Of a stretch of DNA of 64,000 nucleotides, positions 45,137-56,218 are shown in pieces. Below the pieces are notes generated by a model, which was not told the DNA's origin, did not search any database, and was given only the letters and a program-made list of their open reading frames with translations. This DNA comes from Periglandula ipomoeae IasaF13. Its lineage: Eukaryota > Ascomycota > Sordariomycetes > Hypocreales > Clavicipitaceae. The stretch covers positions 1 to 64,000 of the forward strand of contig AFRD01000105.1 of NCBI GenBank assembly GCA_000222875.2. Reading direction: 5' to 3'. The first letter of the stretch is position 1. Each line of letters starts with the position of its first letter. A program made the position numbers and the translations under genes.

Positions 45137-48114
45137 CGTATTGAAGTTTGCAAAGATTTAAAGCTGGCTGGTGTGAGGCTGTATTGAGAATGTGAAGAGT
45201 CGTGGATGTTGTGATGATCTGTGATTCTAATTTTCCGAAATGCAGGAAGTCATGGCAGCTTTTATATGCATTTTTTGAGCAACTGTTCATACATGAACTT
45301 GGCCATGACACAAAATCTTACAATAGTACGCCAGGAATGTCTATGCTCTGGTGGATGTCAAACCCCAACGGGGCAGTAAGTTCTTGTCGATCGATATCCT
45401 GTGTGAGAACTAATGGCGGTAAAGGCAACTAAACGTAATTCGTGAGACACTACGCTGAATGTCCCACATCCGAATCAGATCTAATTAAAGTATACTACGA
45501 CTGACGAGCCTGCGACCCCATGGGGCTTGAGGTAAGCTGCTGCCGCCCTGCTGGGCATACATGCTATTCGCGTATCTGTGTATCAGCGTGCGGCTACAAT
45601 CCTCAATCATTCATAAGTAGAAGTATTTTCATATCTTTCCAGTGCAATTGAGAAATAGAAAAGAACTACTACACACTACTACACCAAAACATCAATAACA
45701 CCCAGCCCAAACTTGACATCTTCCCACTCCATTACAAGTATAGGCAAGAGTAGCCCTTGATTGGTTGAGTGATTGCCGACATACTCAAACGAATGTAGAG
45801 GCATCATCTTGAAGCCATCGTCTCCAAACAATCCCTAATCGGCAATCGTAACATTGACGCCTCGCGCTAAACGTTCCACTCCATCCGTGATGTCATGTAA
45901 GCGCTATCAACGCCAGTGGAGCAGCAACCGCAACCTACATGCCTCCCCAATCAGCCGCATCGTTAATTTTCAGAGCGATCGTCCGCCGATCGCCTCATCG
46001 AAGGTTTAAATGCGTGATATCACGGACAGAGCCAGCGCCATGACTGTCAGCAACAGCCCTACGCTAAATCGACTCTGCTTGATCCAACGCGCTTCTGCTA
46101 CTTCGTTGCTGTAAGCCAAGCACACCGGAAGTCGGTACCTCGGGGGGTTGGTTCGCCTATGACGCTAGAAGGATTCTGACGCAGGGCCGAGTGTGCGCCT
46201 CGGCAGCCGGAACACTGTAATCGGCAGACAATCAAGCCTATTGAAGCTAGTGTTTGCCAGCGTCCGGGAATAAATCTCATTTAGTTTCTTGGCTCATCCT
46301 GCAGAGTGCCGCTATATCCGTTTTCTATTTCCAGTCGGGTGAGAGGCACGCGAGCAGTTTGATGGCGTCCGTTGTAAGTCTTGCACGCTATTTTCGCAGT
46401 AATGCTGGGTTCTTGATGGAATGTGACGGCTGTGTTTGCAGGCACGCCAGTTGTGGAGGCTTCGCCATGCCCCATGGACTCGAATCGGCGTTTTGGTGGG
46501 ACATCAGTCGCGGAGCTACCCGTTCGCTGTGTCTAAACGGGAACTTTTTAACTTACTTCCTATATGATCAGCCATGATCTCTCGGCTATCGTCTGACATA
46601 GGTCCATTTACTATGTTACGTTGCCATGTTGTAGTATTCGCCGGCTGTCGCTGACACTTTACGTAACTCCACTCAGCTGAGAGCAGTCAGGGAGATGATG
46701 AGGCTCTCGAACATGAGAGGTGTTCTCGTCTATGTCCAAGGAACGAAAATGACGATCGGGTCTCGAGAAATACAATTGATGAAATATTTCGTTCGTCTGA
46801 CTTTCGCAAGGCTCAAGTAGAAGTATCGTGTGTCTCGCACTTCACGAAGTAATGACAATAGACTTAACTCCTCCACCTAGCATTGCTAAAAGTACCAATT
46901 CGAATACACCGAGCACGTGCTACTCCGCGATATTCTCTGTATTCAATTTAGCAACCCAGAATTCGCACTGCCCCTGTTTGACTCGTACGGTCAGATGCAA
47001 TGCGCTCATTGCCGTCCAGTTCGCCGACGAGATGTACCCACATGTAAGCAGCGGCATCCAAGTGCTGAAGCGACGGAGGCCAAAGAATGAGATGAACTCA
47101 ATTGACTCTGTGAAACGTAATATATGCCATCATAACATGGTGAGCTGACGTCTGTATTCCGTCTACAATAAATGCCAAGACTCAATGTTCTTTCTTGAGT
47201 GAGATCCGCCCAAGGCAGCGTGATCTTATAAGGCATCCAGGGTTTGGATATGCGATTGAACTCATTTCACGTACAGAGCACAGTCGTAACCGGCTTGTGC
47301 CTACATCAATCAGGTGTCTTGGGGTTGCTGTCCCTGATCTCTTTCTGTCAGACTTTCTCGGAAACGATCGTTAGCTGGATTATGTTGTATTTGACGCACA
47401 GTTCTGTCTTTCTTAGTATACCCATGAGATACTGTGATTGGCTTTCATTTACGCAATGCTTAGGTGAGATGTTGCGATTATGAGCAGTGCTTTACTCGAA
47501 GAAGTTATGAAGCTATTTCTCGCCCAGAGAGCACGTGGTGAGGCCACACTCTGCTTCCAGAGCAGCACCCTTGAACAGCTGTCTTGGCTGAAGATTGTCA
47601 GCATCGGAAGTTTATATCAATTCATAAATTGGAAGCTTGCTTAGTCAAAACACTTAATGAATATTTGAGCGACCGCGCCAGTTGCAACTTGAACTCCACA
47701 CAACGCAACTCGTTCTTGTAGATGAAGCACCGTAGCGGTGGAATTCCGCGTAGGCTATTCGGAACCGGTGATCGGCCCCACACGGGAATCCAAATTGGGC
47801 AATCCAGATCTCTTGATAACAAAAAAAAATAGGGACAAGAAATCAATTCAGTCTAACTTTAATTCCACAGCTTGTGCTTCATACAGTCCCGTGCTTATAG
47901 TCTTACGCCAAAATTTCTATATGTTTGTGAGCTCACTCATGATGTCTCGAATTTGACAGAAATAGAGCTTTCACCGTCGAAAGAACCCTGCGAAGCGTAG
48001 GTAGAAACAGTTGAGATGGTTCAAATATAATGCTATTCTAGTACAGGGCATCGCTGGCCAATTCATCGTGTAATAATACATATCTCTCTCATGACTCTCA
48101 TAACAGTCAGTATC
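45137..48114. other. Gene-poor region, 3 kb
   Basis: No frame above about 107 codons and no motif. Holds the promoter of the secreted-protein gene and the 3' end of the Zn2Cys6 gene. A CTACTACAC repeat at 45665-45690 includes the 14-mer shared with the hairpin at 25958. Confidence 0.4.
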
Positions 48115-49901
48115 TTACGCAGCACTCGTTTCAAAAGCCTGCAACCAATCTCTGTCGAAAAAATTGGCAAACATGGGATCCTGCTCCGCCAACATCTCAA
48201 AGTCAGCACTTGGCGTCTGCGCCGTTGCACCGGCCTGCAGGATCGCATGCGCAATCTTCTTCAGCTCCATCAAGATCTTTCTAGCCTGCGGCCAGATATC
48301 CTCGTAGTGCTTCAACGTCCCCATTGACACACGGATTCGACAGCGCGCTACTTCCGCCTCATCTGACGCGAATGCTCCCTTGCAGGCTACAAGATACGCA
48401 ATGGTGCAGTTGGCGACCATGCAAATTACAAACGGGGACAATTGAGCAGCGCGCATGGGAAGCAATATGAGACATTGGTTCTGCTTGAGAAGAGCATCGT
48501 AAAGCTTTTCGGCATGGGCTTGATGCTCTCTGATGCTGATGTCGGGACGCAAAGGGGGCGGTGTGCTCCCGCAGGAAGCGAGGCGTTCTGCAGGATCGTA
48601 GCTAAGATTCGACAAGGGGCGATGAATGAATGCAAGGGATCTTATTCTTGGTCAGCTTTTTGGATATAGTTTCCATTTGTGGCAGTGGTTCAACTCACGT
48701 GTACATCATCAGATGTGCTTGAAACAAGAGTTGATCCATGATGGCGGGTTTCACGGGAAGTTCGCGTTTGCATGGCGGAAGCATCAGAAACCAGGATGCA
48801 ATCTGCGCCTCAAGGTCACTGCAAACAATCTCTGCTTGCGGGAGATCAATATACCGCTTTGCAGCACGGAGAGATGCGAAAAATATTCGATTCGCATCAA
48901 TCAAGTACGCAAATGAAGAAAAAGCCCTCTCCTCCAACGCATATTCGCGATTTTGGTACTCCAACATTGTGCAAGTTGTTGAGGGTATCGTCTACCACGA
49001 TCAAGCTGTCAGCAATTGCTTAGCCCTCCAATCGGCAGACTGTCGTTCTTACCATATTGTTATAATCAGAATCTTCACACGGAAGATCCACGCTGCCCTC
49101 GTTCCGATCACAAAGAAGCTCATAGTCCTTGCGCGACAGGGCGAAGATGACATCAGTCAAGTACAGCATCCACCACGTCCTTCGCCAACTCTCTGCCAGA
49201 ACAGGATCTCTTGCAGCATCGGAGTCGGCAAAGGTCTTTCTGTTCATTCCAATCATGCGAGCCCGGGCTAGGGCTGCCACGAACAATATTTCCGCCTCCG
49301 CTACATTAGCACTCATGCTCTCCGCCAGGGCCATGAGAAGGGTCGCTTGAACGACAAATCCGTCAATTGGGGCATCGTAATCGAGAACTTTGCCTGGCAA
49401 GTTCCCCGTGGGAGTCGCCGAGTGTCCGTAGCACGACCCTATGTGGTTCATCACGTCAACCACAAGTTGAAGGCTGGGCGATTCTTCACCTAGGCTAAGT
49501 TGCGCCTGCAAGGCGCTGTGAGGCAGAACGAATGGATGGCTCGGATGAAAGAACTCATAGTACAAGTCGATTGATGGGTTGGAGTCCAAGATGGACCTAT
49601 TGGTTAAAGCGGAAGGCGAGCTTGAGTTGTCCGATCCAAACGTCACTTCACTGCTGGCATTGGAGACGGTATACGTGGGAGTGAGTATCTGCTGAAGGCG
49701 ATTTGATGCGACGCTCGTGCTCGTACCGGTGGTGGACTTCTTCGTTCTATACTTGGTAGTGCGTCGCGACTCAGGGTATGAACAAGTCCGTGAGAGAGAC
49801 CGACAGCGGCCACATACTGGTCGCTGGGCATCGTATCGCAGATGCTGACTTCGACATGCCGAACAGGCGACTGAGACTCGGGGAATTGCGCGGTGCTCCA
49901 T
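48115..49901 (-). CDS. Zn2Cys6-type transcription factor with an altered zinc cluster
   Basis: Exons 49901-49053, 48991-48699 and 48640-48115 encode 555 residues, all in phase. The N-terminus has a binuclear zinc-cluster layout, CSACRSQHLRYDAQRPVCGRC followed by six residues and a last Cys. The third of the six cysteines is Tyr: codon TAC at 49835-49833 where TGC is expected. A fungal-specific regulatory domain follows, with WRRTWWMLYLTDVIFALSRKD, ending in helical repeats. Such proteins bind CGG-containing sites and control nearby metabolic genes. Without the third ligand the two-zinc cluster probably cannot fold, so DNA binding is doubtful while the rest of the protein remains intact. It lies next to the aminotransferase gene, which it could once have controlled. 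Confidence 0.85.
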
Positions 49902-50303
49902 GAGTAAGATCAGGCAGACAAGCGCATAAGTTTGATGCCGATACGATCAAAAACATGTCACATCCCTGCTTTCGCAGTTATGTATATGATCGAGCCTCAG
50001 GCAAGGATTTGTAAGACTCAATTGCCATGACGTGAACGGTCAGGCTGCTAGGGCTGAGAGACGGAGCAACAGGGTCGATTTCCGAGCCAGCGGCGCGCGG
50101 ATCGTGCGGGTTTCCAGAAGTGGATTCAATTTTAGAGTTAATTAACATCGCGGAACAAGGCCGCTGCAAGTGAAGTCTCAGCTCGACTCAAATCACGGTC
50201 ATCTTTTTAGTAATGAGTTGTAAATGTATGTTCCTGAACACTGTCTATTTATAATCATTTATAGTCGTGTCTTTAAAAACTGCAAAACAACATGCCGGCC
50301 AAT
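49902..50303. other. Intergenic
   Basis: Promoter of the zinc-cluster gene and 3' end of the aminotransferase gene, both on the minus strand. No further element seen. Confidence 0.4.
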
Positions 50304-51692
50304 TTACATAAACAACTGCTCTTGCGACAAGACCGCCTCTTTCAACACGTTGCAAACCACCCGCAACTCCTCTTCCGTGACTGTATACGGCGGCGCCAAC
50401 AAGACATGATCCCCCCTGAGACCGTCCACGGTCCCAGCACCAGGATACACGGCAACTCCTCTTGCAAACGCAGCCTGCGCGACCTTGGCGCCGAATCCCA
50501 CCGCCGGGTCAAAAGTCTCCTTGGTATCCGCATCCTTGACGAATTCAACAGCCCACATTGAACCCCTCCCGCGAATCTCACCAACAGACTTACACGCACT
50601 CAGTTCCGATCGCAGCATCTTCTCTAGCAACAATCCCATCTCGCGACACCGTTCCACCAAGTTGTCCCGACGCACAATCTTCTGCACCGCCAGCGCGGCC
50701 GCACACGAAATAGGATGCTCCTGATACGTATGCCCGTGGTTCAAAGCCTGACTGCCCTGCCGCAAAGCATCCACCACTCTCCCGTGAACATACATGCCCG
50801 CGATAGCGGCATAGCCTCCGCCCAGACCCTTCGCGACAGTAACGATATCGGGCACCACATCTTCCTGCTCGAACGCGAAGAACGTTCCCGTCCTCCCTGT
50901 ACCACACATGATTTCATCCAATATCAGTAAAATCCCATACTTGTCGCAGATCCTTCGCACACCAGCGAAATATCCCCTCGGAGGAACCACACATCCAGCC
51001 ATAGCCCCAATGACAGTCTCTGCCAAGAACGCAATCACCTTCTCGGGACCAACTCTCAAAAACTCATCCTCAAGTTCTCGAAGCAACCTCTCCGTGAACT
51101 GCTCGTCTGTCTCCCCGCCCATCTTGTACCGATAGGCATACGGCGGCGTAACGTGCGATACGTGCTCGTATGAAAATCCCTGATACGGCACTTTCCTCGC
51201 CAGGTTATATGACACAGACATGCTTGCCATGGTGTTTCCATGATAACTCTGCTTTCGCGAAACAAAGTGCAATCTCTGCGGCTCGTTCCTCTCAAAATGG
51301 TATTGTCGAGCCAGTTTGAGCGCTGCCTCGATCGCCTCACTGCCGCTTCCTAGGAAGAGCGCCTTTTCTAATCCGTAAGGAGCACCCTCGAGGATGAAAT
51401 CCGCGAGCTCTTCCGCGACGGGCGTCGTGTAGGATTGCGTATGAACGTAGCTTACTTTCGTGGCCTGTCGGGCCATCGCCTCTTGCACCTCTGTGTTGCC
51501 ATGTCCGATGATGGCCACTGCTGCGCCGCCGCACGCGTCTATAATGGTTTGTCCTGTGGAGAAATGCAAGTTGCTTCCGCGCGCGGATTTGACCATGTAC
51601 GGAGGGGCAGCCAGGGATCTGTGAAGGAGGTGGTTCTTATGTGGTTTGGTTGGCGTTGTGTCAGTGATGACATCTTGGGAATGCGGCGCCAT
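50304..51692 (-). CDS. Class III (omega) PLP-dependent aminotransferase
   Basis: A single exon of 462 codons, no lesion. It shows the class III aminotransferase features in order: FLGSGSEAIEAALKLARQY (cofactor phosphate binding), KQSYHGNTMASMSVSYN, ILLILDEIMCGTGRTG (Asp holding the pyridine nitrogen), VTVAKGLGGGYAAIAGM (Schiff-base Lys), and HGHTYQEHPISCAAALA. Relatives transfer amino groups between omega-amino acids, diamines or beta-alanine and keto acids; the precise substrate cannot be read. It starts 609 bp from the divergent MFS carrier, and two zinc-cluster regulator genes flank the pair, so a small catabolic or biosynthetic unit is plausible. No N-terminal targeting signal is obvious. 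Confidence 0.9.
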   Translation of the reverse strand: MAPHSQDVITDTTPTKPHKNHLLHRSLAAPPYMVKSARGSNLHFSTGQTIIDACGGAAVAIIGHGNTEVQEAMARQATKVSYVHTQSYTTPVAEELADFILEGAPYGLEKALFLGSGSEAIEAALKLARQYHFERNEPQRLHFVSRKQSYHGNTMASMSVSYNLARKVPYQGFSYEHVSHVTPPYAYRYKMGGETDEQFTERLLRELEDEFLRVGPEKVIAFLAETVIGAMAGCVVPPRGYFAGVRRICDKYGILLILDEIMCGTGRTGTFFAFEQEDVVPDIVTVAKGLGGGYAAIAGMYVHGRVVDALRQGSQALNHGHTYQEHPISCAAALAVQKIVRRDNLVERCREMGLLLEKMLRSELSACKSVGEIRGRGSMWAVEFVKDADTKETFDPAVGFGAKVAQAAFARGVAVYPGAGTVDGLRGDHVLLAPPYTVTEEELRVVCNVLKEAVLSQEQLFM

Positions 51693-52301
51693 GTTGGAAA
51701 TATTGTAGATACCAGGACCTCCTATGAAATATACTTCAAGTCTTTTAAAAAATTGGAGAAGAAGATATGTGTCTTGCGCTGCAGTTCATATCATCAACTT
51801 GCACCTAGGCACGGTAACAGCAACCAAGTTTATACTCATCCTAACCCGACAACCAAAAGCATTCAAACCCGATACCCGAACGACAATAAAAGGGCGCGCA
51901 TGTCAATTATCAATCAATACCCATCTCTGACACACCAAATTCGATCCTTCAAAATCCCATCTTACTCATTCTAGAAAAAGATATGACATTAAAATCCTCC
52001 GAACTCGCTATCGGATTTGACATCGGATTTGAAATTTCGCATTCCCGACCGCTTCGTATCGCCGCTAGACTTCGAAAGCAACATGTATCCGCGTAGTGGA
52101 TATTAATGGAGTCATGGAGCATATATGTTAGTTTTTGCTTCGGGTTAGGTTCTAGCAAAGCCGATAGAGTGTAATATGAATACAAAAACATTGGGAATGC
52201 ATTCAATTTTTTTCACATTCCTACTTGTTCAACATAAGTGACTGTTTCATCTCGTCGTTCTTTGTGTCTGAGAAATCTGAGACAGTCGTACTTATTACAT
52301 C
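51693..52301. promoter_or_regulatory. Shared divergent promoter of aminotransferase and MFS carrier
   Basis: 609 bp between two start codons facing away from each other, so control elements may be shared. I could not find a convincing pair of CGG half-sites to assign to either zinc-cluster regulator. Confidence 0.4.
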
Positions 52302-53791
52302 ATGGCAACGACAGAGAAATCAGAACCTGTACCACTCGGGTCGTCGGCTTCAGATACGGGCGACAAATCGGGACCCGAGTCTCAGAATGTTGTGTCAAAG
52401 GACGAAGCACATTACGATACATGGCGAGGATATTGTGGTTACAGCAGCATCATGCTCATTGTTCATGTACATGGGTGTTATTTACTCATGGGGAATCTTG
52501 CAAGCAAAGATGGCAGATACAAGAGGCTATTCACTTACAACGCTGACGTTTGTGGGTTCACTGGCCACGTTATTCATGGTCTCTCTATGCATCTTTGTGG
52601 GCAAGATGGTCAGAAAGCACGGATATAGGAAAGTGGCTCTTTTGGGAGCTATGTTCTTGGGCCTTGGCGAATTTCTGTCAAGCTGGGTGGTGGGACACCT
52701 GTGGGCGTTGTTCATCACGCATGGTATACTGTTTGGTGTGGGAGGTGGTCTGACTATTCTGGTATGTTGCAGCAGTTGCAACTTTCGTTGCGTCTGTTTT
52801 GGTAAGCTAACGTTATTCAAGCCTTGCTCGACAGCTCCGTTACAGTGGTTTCGAAAGTATCGCGGTCTTGCAACAGGCATTGTCTTCGGCGGAAGCAGTT
52901 TGGGCGCTGCCGTCATGGGCTTGGCGGCAAATGAGTTGGTCAACAAAGTTGGGGTTGAATGGACCTTTCGAATCTTGGGCTTTATGCTGTGGACGATCTG
53001 TCTTCCTGCCGCATACTGCATCAAGCAGCCTCTGCTCTCGAAGTCTTCGGTTCCACAGCTTCAATGGTACAATCATCCGGAACTTCTTGTCCACTTGACC
53101 ACATGCACCTGCTAACGCTATCTCAGGTACCGTTGGCGAGAACCTAAGTTCATCGTCATCATCCTTGGCGGCGCAATCGCCTGCTTCCCGCTGTTCGTCC
53201 CACCATACTTCATCCCCATCTTCGCTCGATCCGTCAGCAGCTCTGGGTCAACCGCCATCATTGCCTTGACCATATGGAACATCGCCTCAACGTTTGGCCG
53301 CGTGTTTGCCGGCTTCTCTGCCGACTCGTTCCTGGGTCCCATGAACAGCATCGTCATCTCCCTCTTTCTTTGTGGCGTAAGTGGCCTGTGCATTTGGCCC
53401 TTTGTCAACAGCCTAGGCCTGCTCATATTCTTCGCCATCGTGAATGGCGTTGGTTGCGGTTCCTTTTTCAGCTTGTTTCCTTTAGCCGTTGGAACTTCTT
53501 TTGGCGCATCGAATACCATGGGAATTTTGCCAATCTTGTGGCAGGCGTGGGTATTTGGTTACTTCTTGGTAAGTGCACTGAAAGACCCGACTGGCCTCCT
53601 GTTAACTCCGTCCTGACACGAAATAGGGCACCCCCATTGCAGCTCGACTTTACTCCCTGGCCGGGGCTGGGTCTGATGTCTCGCTGTACCGCCCCGCTGC
53701 ATATTACGCGGGAGCTGCCTCATTCGTCGGCATGCTGTTTATGCTGGCTCTCCGTTTTATGAATAACAAGAAGTTGCTGATGCGGGCGTAA
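52302..53791 (+). CDS. MFS transporter, monocarboxylate-type; one frameshift
   Basis: Exons 52302-52761, 52822-53066, 53127-53568 and 53627-53791 with introns of 60, 60 and 58 bp. A polar N-terminus (EKSEPVPLGSSASDTGD) leads to twelve or so membrane segments with monocarboxylate-carrier motifs: VVTAASCSLFMYMGVIYSWG, QWFRKYRGLATGIVFGGSSL and NIASTFGRVFAGFSADSFLG. Relatives import lactate, pyruvate or similar acids, or riboflavin. The frame used by the N-terminus (up to DTWRGY) and the frame of the first membrane segment differ. A 2-nt loss at about 52431-52437 explains it; no intron can. The summed exon length is also one base over a multiple of three. Beyond that the gene is well preserved to the TAA at 53789. 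Confidence 0.75.
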
Positions 53792-54075
53792 TCCGTTAAT
53801 TTACGAAAAGATGACACTGTCTAGATCTAATGGTCAGTTTGATATGGAAGGATTATGAGGCATTGCATTATGAAGAGCATATTAAAGGCGTTTTATCGAA
53901 TGGGGAAAACATGGAATATTACTCACAATCTCAAGGAGCTGTTGGCATTGAAGTTCCAGCTGCGTGTAAATCGACTTGTTCAATGGCCAGCCACCACTGC
54001 GACCACGCACCCTGTTCATCTAAGTTGTTGCTGACTTCAGCAAACAATTGGTTCAACAGGGTATTAGTATCAAGC

Positions 54076-56218
54076 TCATGCTCCGACGCTGATCCAGCCG
54101 CGTATGTTGATGTTCTCGTCCCTGGTCGTCTTTCTGCCCCCCTGAATCTCCCGACTGTGCTCGTCGGATCTATCCACGACGCGAAATTCGTGAACCGACT
54201 GATGTAGCGTATCGAAATCCGCTCTACTTCTGCCCTGAAATCGCGTTCGGTCTTCTGTAGCTCGTTCGTATAAGACCGATGCATGTCGAATAGTCTTGAT
54301 CTGCGCTTCGAGTCAGTCACAAAAAAGCATTGCAGATAACAGTTCTGTCAGATTCTCTCACCCAGCCATCGGCAATTTTCCAGACGTGACGAAACTTTTC
54401 CAGGTAATCCAAGCACATTTTTAGACATTCTTTGGCTCTCGGACTTCGGTTCAGATTCATTCGAGGATATTTGGATACATAGAGATTCAGGTATCCGGCT
54501 GAAAAGGCGCAGAAGCCAGCAAATGGAGTCATCAGGTACACGCCGCATTCGGTGGCTTCATGCAAGATCGTTGCAATGTGCTCAGCACTACCGAACAGCT
54601 GTCGTGCACTTTCATGCCACCACCCCTCCGGAGCCGGTGCTTCCAGCATCGGCTGATCTACAGGGCCCTGAGGCTCACACTCCAGAGTAGGTAGAAAGGG
54701 GAAATACTCGCGATGAAGCATGAGGGTGCTGACCTGGCATCAGCGAAGGAAGCAAATAAATGGCCTCTTGAGGCTTGACTTACCTCACGTAATAGAGCAA
54801 ATTGAGATAGACAAAGGTCTCGCCGAAACCAAGCGTCATATGTACCGCGACGGAGTTACTTGGGTAATGCAACTTCCTATGCTGACCTGCTCGCCACACT
54901 TCTAGCTGGCTTCGCGACTGAGACCAAGGAGAGCCGGGCACCCAAGAACAGTTTTGCGGCGCACACATGCCTGGTGCGCGCCGTCCATCATTGAAGATGA
55001 AAGTCATGACTTGTGCCCAGATGTCGAACCCACCGACGAGAATCTCAAAACTCTGCGTGACATCTAGCATACCAGTCGATTGGCCGGCAAGCGAGTGGTC
55101 AGCACCGACAGCCTGCGGTGGCGCGTCTGGGCCAAAGGCGAACTCGACAGCGCTAAGTGGCCTAGCGATCCTCATCTTTTCCATTTCTGACATGGGAAGC
55201 ATGGGAGGGTTGTATGTGCCGGAGTTGACCATGCAGTCCATGATGAAGCATGCCCAATACGTCCTAGTCTCAATAGCAAGCGAAACGGCGTTGTGCTGGC
55301 GGTTTGAAGTTATGTCAAGGGGATAAGGGGCAACCCGCGAGCTGTGAAGCGCTTGCATAATGCGTACCGCGATGCCTTGAGGATTTCTCGGTCAGCCACT
55401 TATCTGGGGCCCTATATCATACGAAAGACTTCTTAACTCACCACAATACATCCATGCCTTATGGAAATCTCTTGTGCCCCATTCATGCAGGTTGATAATT
55501 AGCAATGCCTGGACAACCTGCAGCTTTGGTGGTTGTAGAATGAAATCCTCCAACAGGTCCTTGGCATAGAGAGCATAATGGTCCCTGGATAACAAACTAT
55601 CCGCCCAGGATGCATTCTGTACCAGCAACTGAGCCTTTGTCACCGCTAGAACAGCCCCGAGCAAGGCTCTGTTTTCTGGCGATCATTCGGCATGGAATTC
55701 TTCTATGAACGTAGGAAGGTGGATGATGGCGAGCTCGGGAAAGGAATTGATAAAGACATTGACAGTTTTCAGGATCACGCCATTGGACAGCTTTGCAATA
55801 TGTACGTCAACAGACTGCTGCGAATAATTGGCGGGCGGAGGCTGCTGTTGTCTTGCGGAAACGCGATGGCGAGTCGGGGATTCACTTGATGGCTGCGTCT
55901 GACGGCTTGACGCCGCCTGTGTTGGGGGTGTCAGGGGTGGCAGCGAGTGTCGCGGCATCATGATATGGTGATGCAGTTGAACTTATAGCGTCCCTGCCCC
56001 GAGCACGGCTTCGTGGTGTTTTAGAAACCGGGCGAGTGAGGACACATTGTACATTGCCGGACTTGTAACATCGCTGGCATGGAGCGGTTCCAGAATGAAT
56101 ACATTTTAATTTGGACTTCCTGTTGCTGCCAAGTTAACTAATTAAACGCTTCTGCGGGACAATACGATGAAGTGAGCCAACTTGCCCTGCACGCATCGCA
56201 TGATAAACTCGACCGCAT
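54076..56218 (-). pseudogene. Second Zn2Cys6-type transcription factor, broken
   Basis: The start MRSSLSCDACRA (56218) and the later KLKCIHSGTAPCQRC..GNVQC form a zinc cluster across an intron, but the joint is one base out of phase (TCC where TC would fit). A second frame change lies in the linker before the frame of PRHSLPPLTPP. A TGA at 55683-55685 then replaces the Trp expected in FHAE(W)SPENRALLGAV. After that the gene is sound: exons ending 55442, then 55375-54789, 54733-54362 and 54300-54076, with a regulatory domain (RTYWACFIMDCMV) and the final WIKTIRHASVLYERATEDR. At least two, probably three, lesions make this a likely pseudogene of a regulator beside the carrier gene. Confidence 0.65.

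Noticed and set aside
53931..54320. 129-codon minus-strand frame as the C-terminus of the second regulator
   Set aside because: Splicing at 54361/54301 keeps phase into a different frame that reads TIRHASVLYERATEDR and ends at 54076, matching regulator C-termini.
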